Shown here in pieces: positions 63,825 through 64,000 of a stretch of DNA of 64,000 bases. The notes below the pieces were generated by a model. The model saw only the letters and a list, made by a program, of their open reading frames with translations, was not told where the DNA came from and made no database searches. Numbering within the stretch: position 1 is the first letter of the stretch; each line of letters begins with the position of its first letter. This stretch comes from Nostoc sphaeroides (GTDB taxonomy: Bacteria; Cyanobacteriota; Cyanobacteriia; Cyanobacteriales; Nostocaceae). The DNA lies in NCBI RefSeq assembly GCF_003443655.1, contig NZ_CP031941.1, positions 1,669,501 through 1,733,500 of the forward strand, written 5' to 3'. The position numbers and the translations under genes are program-made.

Positions 63825-64000
63825 TTATAGACGCTGTAAAATTAAATGATTACGTTCAGTTAATCTTGCTTGCCAATTAGGTTCCACTACAATTGTGCTA
63901 ATTTTTTCAACAACGATCGCAGGCCCATTAATACTATCTTCTGGTTGTAAATCTTCTCGTCGGTAAACAGGCGTATCATACCATCTATCGGTACTAAACA
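63825..64000 (-). CDS. hyuA: Hydantoinase A/oxoprolinase, C-terminal end only
   Basis: In the minus-strand frame that reaches the window edge the sequence reads STDRWYDTPVYRREDL, then INGPAIVVEKISTIVVEPNW, then QARLTERNHLILQRL and TAA. This is the end of HyuA (GPAI-E-STVVV-P-W pattern). The rest lies beyond 64000. Partner of hyuB at 61719-63281. Confidence 0.88.
   Translation of the reverse strand, partial: FSTDRWYDTPVYRREDLQPEDSINGPAIVVEKISTIVVEPNWQARLTERNHLILQRL

Overview
The window looks like chromosomal DNA of a filamentous, heterocyst-forming cyanobacterium of the Nostoc/Anabaena group. The signs are very frequent HIP1-type GCGATCGC octamers, heptamer short tandem repeats such as CATTAGT and TAACTCC, many small palindromic or MITE-like repeats between and inside genes, and cyanobacterial families (short omega subunit, DUF1818, DUF4336, DUF697 GTPases, Ser/Thr kinases with repeat tails, Uma2, cyanobacterial NlpC/P60). 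Genus is inferred from style; no marker gene such as 16S is present.

Layout. 1-3.4 kb: end of a GH13 amylase-family gene, a fasciclin-domain protein, rpoZ, two small conserved genes and tRNA-Pro(GGG). 3.4-11.7 kb: an all-minus-strand defence-like block with an Eco57I-type adenine methyltransferase, a Uma2 nuclease, an antitoxin/PIN pair and a PLD-SNF2 helicase. 11.7-12.7 kb: no gene, a 21-bp tandem array. 12.7-19.8 kb: metallophosphoesterase, a divergent beta-lactamase-like hydrolase and NlpC/P60 peptidase, GT2 glycosyltransferase, MFS exporter, tRNA-Arg(ACG), moaC. 20-25.2 kb: nested MITEs, an unusual cNMP-binding/degenerate sigma54-type AAA+/membrane 4Fe-4S fusion, a toxin-antitoxin locus wrecked by a TnpB relic, and a fructose-6-phosphate aldolase-type gene. 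25.2-31.5 kb: metabolism and transport (inositol-phosphatase family, panE-like reductase, amino-acid ABC transporter, NUDIX, isochorismatase family, flavin reductase). 31.9-36.7 kb: a VWA-RTX protein, acetamidase/formamidase, a PD-(D/E)XK-like protein and DUF4336.

37-43.3 kb is a mobile-element hot spot: an IS splits a flavin amine oxidase gene, and a complete-looking group II intron encoding RT, maturase and HNH domains lies beside it. 43.4-59.1 kb is rich in signalling: two DUF697 GTPases, a PAS hybrid histidine kinase, a rhomboid that has lost its catalytic residues, two Ser/Thr kinases, and a translationally coupled pair of a hybrid kinase and a response-regulator kinase. 59.4-64 kb: DUF937 protein, PNPOx-like protein, two GNAT acetyltransferases, and hydantoinase B with the end of hydantoinase A.

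The items most worth follow-up are the cNMP/pseudo-AAA+/NapH fusion, the helicase-methyltransferase block, the internally deleted TnpB inside a TA module, the MITEs that share termini but not interiors, short palindromes inserted inside coding regions, and the inactive rhomboid. All function calls come from reading motifs by eye; no database search was run.
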